This document shows positions 8,909-17,887 of a stretch of 64,000 bases of DNA, one piece after another. The translations under genes were made by a program, and so were the position numbers. How positions within the stretch are numbered: position 1 is the first letter of the stretch; every line of letters starts with the position of its first letter. The notes under the pieces are model-generated. The model worked only from the letters and a program-made list of their open reading frames with translations. It was not told the DNA's origin and made no database searches. This DNA comes from Candidatus Dormiibacterota bacterium (GTDB lineage Bacteria > Chloroflexota > Dormibacteria > Dormibacterales > Dormibacteraceae), in contig PLJM01000006.1 in NCBI GenBank assembly GCA_003139695.1, forward strand, positions 310,001-374,000, read 5' to 3'.

Positions 8909-9632
8909 GGATTGCTGGCAGCACCTCGCCCGCTCGTCCGTGGATCACAACGTCCGCAAGTGAGTCGAAGGGAGTCGGTTCGGCGTTGACGATGATCAGC
9001 GTTGCGCCGGAACGTACCGCAGCCAGCGGAATGTCGGCGGCAGGGTGCACCACGAGTGACGAGCCGACGACGAGCATGACGTCAGCGCTTTGTGCCAGAG
9101 CCAACGCCTCATGCATGGCCGCCACCGGCATCGGCTCACCAAACAACACCACAGACGGTTTGAGATGCGTGCCGCCACACGATTTGCATTGAGGTGGCAT
9201 CTGGACCGCCAGTCTGGCCTGAACGACGGCTCGTGACTCACGTATCCCGCAGTCGAGGCACTGCACAGTGCGACTGGACCCATGAACCTCGACCACGTGC
9301 CGGCTGCCCGAGGCCTGGTGGAGGCCATCCGTGTTCTGTGTCACGATCGCGACCAGAAAACCTGCGGCCTCGAGCGCTACCAGCGCCAAATGGCCAGGGT
9401 TGGGTCGCGCGGCGAGCGCGATCGCACCTCGCTCCTTCGACACCATCCAGTAGGCGGTCGGATCCCGCATGAAGGAGTCGATCGAAGAGACCTTGACGGG
9501 GTCGTACTTGGTCCATAGCCCGCCCACGCCCCGAAAGGTCGGGATGCCGCTTTCAGCCGACGCCCCTGCGCCCGTGAAGGCCACGCCCTTGCGAGCAGCC
9601 GATAGCAGCTCGGCGGCTCGCTCGACCGTCAC
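8889..9632 (-). CDS. SIR2-family NAD-dependent deacylase
   Basis: GAGASAESGIPTFRG, TQNTDGLHQASGS, CLDCGIRE...CKSCGG; GTG start overlaps upstream stop. Confidence 0.93.
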   Translation of the reverse strand: MTVERAAELLSAARKGVAFTGAGASAESGIPTFRGVGGLWTKYDPVKVSSIDSFMRDPTAYWMVSKERGAIALAARPNPGHLALVALEAAGFLVAIVTQNTDGLHQASGSRHVVEVHGSSRTVQCLDCGIRESRAVVQARLAVQMPPQCKSCGGTHLKPSVVLFGEPMPVAAMHEALALAQSADVMLVVGSSLVVHPAADIPLAAVRSGATLIIVNAEPTPFDSLADVVIHGRAGEVLPAILSLLNA

Positions 9633-9934
9633 GTCCCTGCTTCTTGAGCCGCCGTGAAAACTGATTGCTGGGCGTAACGCAACTTGAACGTCTCGTAGGA
9701 CTCGAGGGCAGCCTCGGTCGGGATCGGCACCCACTGGGCTTCGCGATGCTCACGGATCGCGCTCACTCTCAAGACGGGGAATTTCTCGGCCGATTTACCC
9801 TTGAGCTGAAGGCCTGGCATCTCGTCGACGGCTATGTACTCGGAGCACCGCTGAAAAGTCGGCCAGCCGACGAGGATGTCAAAGGCCGGGGCCGCGCTAC
9901 AGAAGCGCCAATCGCCCACACGCTCGCGGACCAT
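9629..9934 (-). CDS. 101-aa protein resembling the C-terminal end of a class III nucleotidyl cyclase domain, possible remnant
   Basis: GDWRFCSAAPAFDILVGWPTFQRCSEYIAVDEMPGLQLKGKSAEKFPVLRV. Confidence 0.45.
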   Translation of the reverse strand: MVRERVGDWRFCSAAPAFDILVGWPTFQRCSEYIAVDEMPGLQLKGKSAEKFPVLRVSAIREHREAQWVPIPTEAALESYETFKLRYAQQSVFTAAQEAGT

Positions 9935-9942
9935 GCGCCGCT

Positions 9943-11163
9943 ATGTTAGGGACCGTGCGCCTGGGTGTCCCGGATTCGCGGCGAACCCTGGCGATCTATC
10001 TCGCGGCCGGCGCTTCTTTCGCGGCACTGTCCGCGCGTGGCCTCACGGTGCCGCTCTATGCGCACGGGCTCGGCGCCGATCGCTTCCAGGTCGGTGCGCT
10101 GTTCTCGGTCGCGACCCTTGCCGCCGCTCTCCTGTCGATGCCTGCGGGAGTTCTCATCGATCGCTTTGGCACGAGGACGCTATTGGTTCTCTCCTTCATC
10201 ATTGCGGCCGTCTCTCAGCTGGCCATGGCCGAAGCCACGACCGTGGCGCCGTTGTTCGTATGGCAGATCGTCGGTGGATTGGGTGCGGGCGCCCAGCAAG
10301 CCGCGCTGTTCAGCGCAGTCACCGCACTCGTGCCGGGCAACCGGCTGGGGCGTGCGATGGGTTGGCTCACGTTCTCGATGCAGGCCGGGTTTTTCATCGG
10401 CCCCTCCATCGCCGGTCTGTTGCTCCAGTGGATCGATCTGCGCACGGACATCGCGGTGACGACTGCGGTGCTGGTGTTCGCTATCCCCGGCGCGATGGCG
10501 GCCAGCACCGCGCCGCAGTCGAGCCAGCGGCTCACCTTCATGAAACCTCTGCGCGCGCTCATCCAGCAGCGTTCGTTCGGCCCCGTAGTGGTTGGACTCC
10601 TGGCAGCGACGCTGGCCTGGGGAACCGTTGGCGCGTTCCTGCCAATCTTCGGCAAGGAAAGCCTGGGGTTATCAAACTCACAGATCGGACTGATGCTGGC
10701 AATTCAAGCCGTCGCCAACGGCCTGGCCCGCATCCCTGGCGGAAGGCTCGTAGACCGAGCGAAGCATCGGTGGCCGATCGTCTTCGTCGGCGTGATGGTC
10801 TGGTCGGTGGCAGCGATCGTGCTGGGCCACCTCAGCGGGTTCTGGGCACCGGTCGTCTTGCTGGTGATCGCCACACCCTTCGTCGCCACCGTTTATGTGG
10901 CCATCGGAGTCGTGTTCGGCGACCTGTCCATCGGGTCCACCCGCGGGGTGGCGATGGGTGCGTATGGGACGGTGCTGTTCCTCGGTTTGGCTGCCGGCCC
11001 GCTGGCATTCGGGCCGATCGTCCAGTTGTACGGTTACGCCGCCGGCTTTACTGCTTGTGCCGGGGTCGCGATGGTCCTGGCCCTCGTGATGGCCGCGTTC
11101 CACGCCGAGCCCCTGCGGCCACTCTCCGAGATACCGCTGCCTCCGCCTGCGCCGGGAACGTAA
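9943..11163 (+). CDS. MFS transporter
   Basis: 12-TM-like, SMPAGVLIDRFGTRTLLV, ARIPGGRLVDR. Confidence 0.9.
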   Translation: MLGTVRLGVPDSRRTLAIYLAAGASFAALSARGLTVPLYAHGLGADRFQVGALFSVATLAAALLSMPAGVLIDRFGTRTLLVLSFIIAAVSQLAMAEATTVAPLFVWQIVGGLGAGAQQAALFSAVTALVPGNRLGRAMGWLTFSMQAGFFIGPSIAGLLLQWIDLRTDIAVTTAVLVFAIPGAMAASTAPQSSQRLTFMKPLRALIQQRSFGPVVVGLLAATLAWGTVGAFLPIFGKESLGLSNSQIGLMLAIQAVANGLARIPGGRLVDRAKHRWPIVFVGVMVWSVAAIVLGHLSGFWAPVVLLVIATPFVATVYVAIGVVFGDLSIGSTRGVAMGAYGTVLFLGLAAGPLAFGPIVQLYGYAAGFTACAGVAMVLALVMAAFHAEPLRPLSEIPLPPPAPGT

Positions 11164-11764
11164 CGGCCGCCCGGAGCGCTCCCTCATATTCGGCGATCAC
11201 CTTCCGATGGCTGGGGAATGCAAGCGGCGGCAGCGAGCCGAGAGCGAAGACCTCGACCTCGAGCATCTCCAGGCCTGGAGCGGGCCGGTCGCCGTCCTCA
11301 AGCCTCGCCTGATAGGCGATTCCGATCATGCTGGGAGCCGTTCGCTTGGCGATGTGGTAGACCCCGATGAGGCGCGTCATCTCCACCCGCGCACAGATCT
11401 CTTCCAAGCATTCGCGAGCCGCCGCATCCCAAGGATCCTCATCGTCATTGACGAATCCGCCGGGCAGGCACCACTGGCCGAGACCCGGCTCGATCGCGCG
11501 GCGTCCCAGGAGAATTCCGCCGTCGACCTCGACCACCACGGCGGTCGTCACCTTGGGGTCGTGCCAAAGCACGAAATCGTCGTTGGGACAGCCCTCGACC
11601 TCCCGGCCTTCGACCACGCGCGCCACGAGCTCGGCGCCACAGTTGACGCAGTAGTGAGAGGGCCGGCTTGAGGCCGGCCCGTGACGTCCTCCCCGCTTGC
11701 TGGGGAGGATAGGCCGCGCATTAGCGCGGCCAGGTGGGGGCGCTGGATTGGGCAATACCCGCAC
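11048..11764 (-). CDS. NUDIX hydrolase with N-terminal zinc ribbon; annotated N-terminus is translated hairpin repeat
   Basis: CVNCGAEL..CPN, GGFVNDDEDPWDAAARECLEEICARV (Nudix box). Confidence 0.82.
   Translation of the reverse strand: MRVLPNPAPPPGRANARPILPSKRGGRHGPASSRPSHYCVNCGAELVARVVEGREVEGCPNDDFVLWHDPKVTTAVVVEVDGGILLGRRAIEPGLGQWCLPGGFVNDDEDPWDAAARECLEEICARVEMTRLIGVYHIAKRTAPSMIGIAYQARLEDGDRPAPGLEMLEVEVFALGSLPPLAFPSHRKVIAEYEGALRAAVTFPAQAEAAVSRRVAAGARRGTRPSRGPGPSRPRHKQ
11661..11731. repeat. Three consecutive palindromes (REP-like cluster)
   Basis: GGCCGGCTTGAGGCCGGCC; CCTCCCCGCTTGCTGGGGAGG; GGCCGCGCATTAGCGCGGCC. Confidence 0.8.
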
Positions 11765-11774
11765 AGAAAGAAGG

Positions 11775-12911
11775 CTACGCGTGCTGCTTCGTCGGTACCG
11801 TTTTCATGTCCGCGACGCGGACCTGGTTGCGCCCGCCTTGCTTGGCGGCATAGAGAGCCTGGTCCGCGGACTCCATCAAGGTGGTAAACAGCGCGGGCTC
11901 GGCTGTGGCCGCAACGCCGATGCTGACGGTCAGCTTCACCCCGCCGGGGAACGTCGCCGCAGCGACCTTGGCACGGATGCGCTCCGCCAGCGTGCGCGCT
12001 CCCTGCTCAGTCGTCTCGTGAAGGATGATGCCGAACTCCTCGCCACCGTAGCGCGCGCAAACGTCTGATTCCCTTGCGCCAGAGGTGAGGATCTTGGCCA
12101 GCTCGTGCAGCACCGTATCGCCTTCGAGATGGCCGTACGTGTCATTGACCTGCTTGAAGTGATCGAGGTCGATCATCAAGAACGCGATGCTCTTGTGATA
12201 GCGCCGCGCCCTGTGCATCTCCTGTATGTACCGCTCCGCCAGGGCGCGCCGGTTAGGTAACTTCGTGAGCTCGTCCGTGAGGGCGTTCTCCTCCTGCGCC
12301 TGAAAGAGCTGGGCGTGCCGGATGGCGATGGCGCCCTGGGAGGCGACACCGTTGAGCAGGTCGGCCTGGTCATCGGTCAGCTCCCGCCATGCGTTGAGGT
12401 AGAGCTCCATCGCACCCATCAGCTGCCCGGACCTTTGCATCGGGACAACCAGAACGTGCTGCGCCTGGCCGCCAGCCTCAAGTTGCGGAGAGGCTTCGTC
12501 CGCGAGCTTGAGCACCTGGGGTCGCAGGTCCGTCAACGCCGTGCGTAAAGGCTCTTCTTCGAGGTGGCGTACAGCGCCCTTTGCCCGCGTAGCAAGGTTG
12601 TACTCGGCCTCGCGGCGCATCTCGCTGCCGCCTGGGGGCAATAGGTACATCGCCCCGGCGACCGCGCCCATGATCCTGCCGGCGTGGGTCAGGGCCACGT
12701 TCAGGACCTCCTCCAGCGCCAGCGAGGAGTTGACGGCGGAGGCGATCGCCAGCAGGAGGCCGGCTCGGTCTCGGGCGCCGCTCTCGTCCGCGAGGGCGGC
12801 CTGAAGCTGCCGGGTGGTCCTGCGAAGACGCATCAAAGACACGGTCAGCAGGACGAACGCGACGACGAGCAGGATTGAAGTCACGAGCAGAACGCTCGCT
12901 ATATCGGGCAC
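11775..12911 (-). CDS. GAF-GGDEF diguanylate cyclase with N-terminal TM
   Basis: LMIDLDHFKQVNDTYGHLEGDTVL...CARYGGEEFGIIL. Confidence 0.93.
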   Translation of the reverse strand: MPDIASVLLVTSILLVVAFVLLTVSLMRLRRTTRQLQAALADESGARDRAGLLLAIASAVNSSLALEEVLNVALTHAGRIMGAVAGAMYLLPPGGSEMRREAEYNLATRAKGAVRHLEEEPLRTALTDLRPQVLKLADEASPQLEAGGQAQHVLVVPMQRSGQLMGAMELYLNAWRELTDDQADLLNGVASQGAIAIRHAQLFQAQEENALTDELTKLPNRRALAERYIQEMHRARRYHKSIAFLMIDLDHFKQVNDTYGHLEGDTVLHELAKILTSGARESDVCARYGGEEFGIILHETTEQGARTLAERIRAKVAAATFPGGVKLTVSIGVAATAEPALFTTLMESADQALYAAKQGGRNQVRVADMKTVPTKQHA

Positions 12912-12986
12912 TGAGCCTCCCTTTTTTGAGTTGCCATAGGTTAACGCCCATGACCGCAGGGTTGTTCGGGCTATACTCGGCCCGAC

Positions 12987-13802
12987 CTGGAGCCGATCTC
13001 TTTCGACGACCTCCCCCTCGGCGGCGAGTGGACGACCCGGCGGCGCACCATCTCCGAATCTGAGATCGCGCTGTTCGCCGCCGTAGCCGGCGATTTCTCA
13101 CCGCTGACAATCGACGCCACCCACCGAAATGGCCGAATTGCGCCTCCCGCGCTGCTCGTTGCCATGGCTGTCGGCCTGGGCTCGATGGACATGCCGGTGC
13201 CCGCGGTCGCCCAGTGGGAGTGGCTCAACTGGAAGTTCCCGCGGCCCGTCCGCGCCGGGGACACGATCTACGCCCGCTGGACGCTGACCCAGAAGCGCGC
13301 CGCCGTTGCCGACGATCCGACGGCGATCGTGGTCTGGCGCGTCGACGTGCACACGGCCGCCGGAGCCCTCTGCGCGGAAGGGGAGGTCGGAGCGAGCGTT
13401 TTGAGGATGTCAGCCGTCAGGGCCCCGATCCGCGCCGAAGAGCCAGTTCTGGCAGGTGCGGCCGCCCCCAGCCCGGCTCCCCGACGAAGCAGGAGGCGCC
13501 GCCGCCCAACTACCGGCGACGGTGCGAAAAGCCCCACGGAGCCCAAAGCAGCGGTGGCGGTCGAAGCACCAGTGGTATCTCCAGCAGCTCCCGCGACTGA
13601 GCGCCCTCCTGGAGCGCCGAGGCGCCGCAGGCGTCGCCGGTCACCAGGCTCGGCACAAGCGCGAAACGGCGACGGGGCGACCAGCAGCGCTTCGGCAGAG
13701 GCGCCACCCCCTGCGGGCGCTGTACCCCCGGCCCCGGCGCCCGCAGGTGCGAGCCCTGCCAACCCGCTGACGCGCGCCATCCGGCGTCTCAGGCGGCCCT
13801 AG
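12987..13802 (+). CDS. MaoC-like hotdog-fold protein with basic Pro/Ala/Arg-rich tail; CTG start proposed
   Basis: LEPISFDDLPLGGEWTTRRRTISESEIALFAAVAGDFSPLTIDATH...; in-frame stop at 12951, no ATG/GTG/TTG between it and the conserved domain start. Confidence 0.72.
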   Translation: MEPISFDDLPLGGEWTTRRRTISESEIALFAAVAGDFSPLTIDATHRNGRIAPPALLVAMAVGLGSMDMPVPAVAQWEWLNWKFPRPVRAGDTIYARWTLTQKRAAVADDPTAIVVWRVDVHTAAGALCAEGEVGASVLRMSAVRAPIRAEEPVLAGAAAPSPAPRRSRRRRRPTTGDGAKSPTEPKAAVAVEAPVVSPAAPATERPPGAPRRRRRRRSPGSAQARNGDGATSSASAEAPPPAGAVPPAPAPAGASPANPLTRAIRRLRRP

Positions 13803-13818
13803 ACCTCGCGGAAGTCGC

Positions 13819-14688
13819 TCAGGCTGGGACTTCCAGAGCTTCCAGGTACTCGATGACGCGGCGGGTCAGCTGGCTTGGGGTGGAAGCGCCACTTGTCACT
13901 CCAACCTTCTTGACGCCCTTGAACCAGCTGAGGTCCAGGTCCTCGAGGCTGTCGACGAGATAAGCGGGTTTATGACCCAGCTTCTTGACGACCTCGACCA
14001 GCCTCAGTGAGTTGGATGACCTTGGACTGCCGACCACGATCACCAGATCCACGTGTGGCGCCGCCTCAACTGCGGCTTCCTGCCGCTCCTGCGTCGCGCG
14101 GCAAATCTCGTTGTGGACCTCAGCGTTCGGGTACCGGGCCTGGACGCGGCCGATGAGGTCCTCCGTGTCCCAGACGGAAAGCGTGGTCTGGCAGGTGACC
14201 GCGATCCGGTCCCCTTTCAGCTCGAGCGCGTCGATGTCCTGGGGGTCCTGGACGAGGTGCACCTTGCCAGGAGCCTCACCCATCACGCCTTCCGGCTCGG
14301 GGTGTCCCTTCCGGCCGATGTAGACGACCTCGTAACCCTTTCGGGCGAGGTCAGCCACCAGCTCGTGGGTGCGAACGACATCCGAGCACGTGGCGTCGAT
14401 CGGGGTCAAACCGAGCTCCACGGCCCGCTGCTTGACCTGGGGCGAGACGCCGTGGGCAGTGAAGATCACTGTCCCGCCTTTGATCTGGCTGAGACCGGCC
14501 AGCCGGTCGTTCTGGTCCACCAGCTCGACTCCCTGCCGCTGCAGGTCGTCGGTGGCGTGGGTGTTGTGTACCAGCATCCCGAGCATGTGCACGGGCCCCG
14601 TGGTCTCCTCCCGCACGCGCTTGGCGATACGAAAGGCGTCGACCACGCCGTGGCAGTAGCCCCGGGGCGTGATCTTGAGGACTTCCAT
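13819..14688 (-). CDS. ispH: 4-hydroxy-3-methylbut-2-enyl diphosphate reductase
   Basis: GYCHGVVDAF, HNTHATDDL, DATCSDVVRTH, TCQTTLSV, VTSGASTPSQL. Confidence 0.95.
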   Translation of the reverse strand: MEVLKITPRGYCHGVVDAFRIAKRVREETTGPVHMLGMLVHNTHATDDLQRQGVELVDQNDRLAGLSQIKGGTVIFTAHGVSPQVKQRAVELGLTPIDATCSDVVRTHELVADLARKGYEVVYIGRKGHPEPEGVMGEAPGKVHLVQDPQDIDALELKGDRIAVTCQTTLSVWDTEDLIGRVQARYPNAEVHNEICRATQERQEAAVEAAPHVDLVIVVGSPRSSNSLRLVEVVKKLGHKPAYLVDSLEDLDLSWFKGVKKVGVTSGASTPSQLTRRVIEYLEALEVPA

Positions 14689-14721
14689 CTGCTTCGAGTT
14701 TACGCGGAGGGGTAGACGGGC

Positions 14722-15537
14722 TTACTTGTCGGCGACACCCACAAAGAGGTCGTTCTCCGGCGGCTTTGAGCCCGGCTTGCCACGCGCGAGCCGGTAGTAC
14801 TCGGTGCCGAAGGCCATCCGGTAGATCTGGTCCGCCATCGTGGTGAACCACGAGTTGGGATCGTTCTGCGTCACGTGAGCGGCGAAGGCCTCGCGCTTGC
14901 GATCGACGTAGTCGCTGACGTCGAGCTGGGTCGTGAGCAGCTCGTCCGGTGTCCCCGGAATGGTGATGGTGCTGTCGCGCTCCTGTCGCTGGGCGTCGTC
15001 CGGGAGCGCCGCCATGAACTGCTGCATCAGCGTGCGCGGGATACCGGTGTAGTAGAGCTTGCTGGGACGCCACCCCTCTTTCTCGAGCAAGTCGAGCGCG
15101 GCGTTGGTGACCAGATGCGCCTTGATGTGATCGGGGTGCCCGTAGGTTCCATCCGCGTCATAGGTCACGACGACGTCCGGCCGCTCCTCGCGCAAGATGG
15201 CCGCGAGCTTGGCGGCCGCCTGGTCCAGCGGCGCCTGGTGAAAGGATTTGGGATTCTCGTTGTCAGCGGTGCCGACCATGCCGGAGTCTCGGTAGTCGAG
15301 GAACTCCCCGCGGTTGACGCCGAGGATCCGCGCGGCATGCTCCAGCTCCGCAGTGCGCACCTCGCCCAGGCGCGGCCTCGTCGCGGCCTCGTCCATGTTG
15401 TAGATCTCGCCCACCTCTCCGCGAGTGGCGGTGACCAGCACCACCCGGTGGCCGTCTGCCCTCGCCTTCAGCATCGCGCCGCCGGTCGAGATCGCCTCAT
15501 CGTCAGGGTGCGCATGCACCAACAGCAAAGTCCCCAT
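14722..15537 (-). CDS. PIG-L family N-acetylglucosaminyl deacetylase (MshB/Mca-like)
   Basis: LLVHAHPDDEAISTGG, TYDADGTYGHPDHIKAH. Confidence 0.9.
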   Translation of the reverse strand: MGTLLLVHAHPDDEAISTGGAMLKARADGHRVVLVTATRGEVGEIYNMDEAATRPRLGEVRTAELEHAARILGVNRGEFLDYRDSGMVGTADNENPKSFHQAPLDQAAAKLAAILREERPDVVVTYDADGTYGHPDHIKAHLVTNAALDLLEKEGWRPSKLYYTGIPRTLMQQFMAALPDDAQRQERDSTITIPGTPDELLTTQLDVSDYVDRKREAFAAHVTQNDPNSWFTTMADQIYRMAFGTEYYRLARGKPGSKPPENDLFVGVADK

Positions 15538-16340
15538 TACTTCATCAACAGGTCGGCGAGCTGCTGGATTCCACCATGACCGGGTCCGGGAATCGATCGA
15601 TCAGCCGCGGCGACGACTTCCGGCTCCGATCCCTCCACCGCGACACCAAGCCCCGCCCAGGAGATCATCGACACGTCGTTGCGGCCATCCCCGACCGCGA
15701 CCGTCTGCTCCTGCGGTATCCCGAGCTGCCGGCAAAGGAAGGCGAGTGCTTTGGCCTTGTCGCTTTCGATGGTGGTGAACTCGAGGTACCTGGGCATCGA
15801 CGTGGCCGCGTTCAGCTTGCCCGCCCAGCGCCGGCGTACCTCTGGCAGGAGTGACTCGAGCACCTCGCGGGCAGCGACGATGACGAGCTTGGGCGTGGTC
15901 GGTCCCATCGCATTGTCGAGATCCCCGACCACGTTGATCGGCATGCCCGCGTGCTCGGCGTACTCGTGGGCCTCAGGCCGATCCCGTTCGACCAGCAGCT
16001 TGTCGTCGGCATACGCCTGGATATGCAGGTTGCGTTCGCGCGCAAGACGGATCACCTCCATTGCGAGGTCGTGCTCGATGCCGTGGTCGAGGAGCATCTC
16101 GCCATTCAGCGCCCTGACCTGCGCCCCCTGATAGCAAACGATCGGCGTCTCCAGTCCAAGGCGTTTGACCCAGGGCAGGGCGCCGGGAAAAGGCCTGCCG
16201 GTGCAGGCCGCGACAGTGATCCCCGCCCGCACCATGCGGCCCACGGCCTCGACGTCGCGCGGATCCAGCTCCAGCGTTGGGCTCAGGATCGTGCCGTCGA
16301 GGTCGAGGGCAAGCAGCCGGTACTTACCCGCGAGCGCTAC
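15537..16340 (-). CDS. Cof-type HAD hydrolase (start codon unclear)
   Basis: LLALDLDGTILSPTLELD, VACTGRPFPGAL, VAVGDGRNDVSMI; ORF-track M at 16913 is out of the gene. Confidence 0.85.
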   Translation of the reverse strand, partial: VALAGKYRLLALDLDGTILSPTLELDPRDVEAVGRMVRAGITVAACTGRPFPGALPWVKRLGLETPIVCYQGAQVRALNGEMLLDHGIEHDLAMEVIRLARERNLHIQAYADDKLLVERDRPEAHEYAEHAGMPINVVGDLDNAMGPTTPKLVIVAAREVLESLLPEVRRRWAGKLNAATSMPRYLEFTTIESDKAKALAFLCRQLGIPQEQTVAVGDGRNDVSMISWAGLGVAVEGSEPEVVAAADRSIPGPGHGGIQQLADLLMK

Positions 16341-17320
16341 TTCTTGACCTCGGGGTTGACTAGATTCGGCGGTCTGCCACCGCGAGCCGCCGTCGCCATG
16401 TTGCGCGCGGCCATCGCTGACATCTCCGATCGGGTGCGCGTTGTAGCGCTCGCGATGTGCGGGGCGAGCACGACGTTGGGCATTGACACCAGGCCGGGGT
16501 GCACGGCCGGCTCGCGCTCGTAGACGTCGAGCCCGGCGCCCAAGATCTTCTTGGCTGTCAGCGCCTGGACTAGCGCGGCCTCGTCGATGACCGGCCCGCG
16601 GGAGGTGTTGATGAGAATCGCGGATCTCTTCATCTGCTCGAATTGCGGCGTGCTGAGCATGTGCTGAGTCTCCGGAGTCAGCGGAACGTGCACCGACACG
16701 AAGTCCGACTCTGCAAGCAGCCTGCCGAGGTCGGCCCTCGTGGCTCCCAGCTGCTGTTCGGCGTCTGGCGGTAGCGGGTGCGGGTCGTAGTAGAGGACCC
16801 GCATGTTGAAGCCCTTGGCGCGATGCGCCACCCCACGGCCGATGCGGCCGATGCCGACAAGTCCAAGGGTGGCTCCGAACACGTCGGCGCCGAGCATCAT
16901 GTCGATCGCCCAACCCTTGAACTTACCCTGTCGCAGGAAGTGATCCGCCTCGACGATCCTGCGTGCGGTCGCCATCAGCAGGGTGAAGGCGAAGTCGGAT
17001 GTTGCATCGTCGAGGACACCTGGCGTGTTCGTCACCATCACCTTGTGAGCCGTCGCGGCCGCAACGTCGATGTTGTCGAAACCGACAGCGACGTTGCTGA
17101 CGACCTTCAGCCCCGGAGTCGACAGGACCGTTTCGCGAATCGGGTCCATGAGCTGGCTCACGATCCCGACGCAGCCCTCCGCAGCCTGCCGGATGCTGGC
17201 CTCGTCAAGGGGGCGGCCGGCGGGGTAAGGAATGACCTCCGCCGCCTCGGCGAGGATCGCCGGGCCGGGGTCCAGGAATGGGTGCATCAGGAGGACGCGA
17301 GGCTTGCCGCCAGTGCTCAT
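16337..17320 (-). CDS. D-2-hydroxyacid dehydrogenase (glyoxylate/hydroxypyruvate reductase-like)
   Basis: LGLVGIGRIGRGVAHRAKGF, NTSRGPVIDEAALVQAL. Confidence 0.92.
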   Translation of the reverse strand: MSTGGKPRVLLMHPFLDPGPAILAEAAEVIPYPAGRPLDEASIRQAAEGCVGIVSQLMDPIRETVLSTPGLKVVSNVAVGFDNIDVAAATAHKVMVTNTPGVLDDATSDFAFTLLMATARRIVEADHFLRQGKFKGWAIDMMLGADVFGATLGLVGIGRIGRGVAHRAKGFNMRVLYYDPHPLPPDAEQQLGATRADLGRLLAESDFVSVHVPLTPETQHMLSTPQFEQMKRSAILINTSRGPVIDEAALVQALTAKKILGAGLDVYEREPAVHPGLVSMPNVVLAPHIASATTRTRSEMSAMAARNMATAARGGRPPNLVNPEVKK

Positions 17321-17883
17321 GGATTCAGTCCCAGCTCCTCGGCTACCGGCTTCAGGGCATCGCGGACGATCTCCACGTGCTCGTCGAAGGGTATACCGAG
17401 GAGCTCGGCACCGTGAAGAAGCTCCTCACGATTGACGGCGCGGGCGAAGGCCTTGTCCTTCATCTTCTTGCGCACGCCACTCGGCTCGACCGCGCTTAGC
17501 GACTTGTCGGGCTTGACCAGGGCACACGCGATGATGAACCCGGACATCTCGTCCACCGCATGCAGCGTCTTACGGATCGGGGTGTCGCGCGGAACATCCA
17601 GATAGAGAGCGTGCGACGCGATGTCGTCGAGGATGTCTTCCGGCCAGCCCTTCTCCCGCAGCATCGCTATCCCCCTCATCGGGTGAAGGTCGAGCGTCGG
17701 GCCTGACTCGTAGTCCCAGTCGTGGATTACGCCCAGCACTGCCCACCGCTCCTCGTCCTCGCCAAACCGCCGGGCGTAGGCGCGCATCGCCATCTCGACG
17801 CTGCGCATGTGGCGCCGAAGCTGCAGGGAAGGCGTCGTCGAAGTCATCAGCTCCCAGGCCTCGTCTCGAGTCGGCGTGGTCAT
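17317..17883 (-). CDS. HD-domain protein
   Basis: RHMRSVEMAMRAYARRFGEDEERWAVLGVIHDWDYE...ASHAL. Confidence 0.8.
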   Translation of the reverse strand: MTTPTRDEAWELMTSTTPSLQLRRHMRSVEMAMRAYARRFGEDEERWAVLGVIHDWDYESGPTLDLHPMRGIAMLREKGWPEDILDDIASHALYLDVPRDTPIRKTLHAVDEMSGFIIACALVKPDKSLSAVEPSGVRKKMKDKAFARAVNREELLHGAELLGIPFDEHVEIVRDALKPVAEELGLNP

Positions 17884-17887
17884 GGGC

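Noticed and set aside
9876-11312. 478-aa + strand ORF overlapping MFS
   Set aside because: Out-of-frame shadow of the MFS transporter (Arg-rich, no domain).
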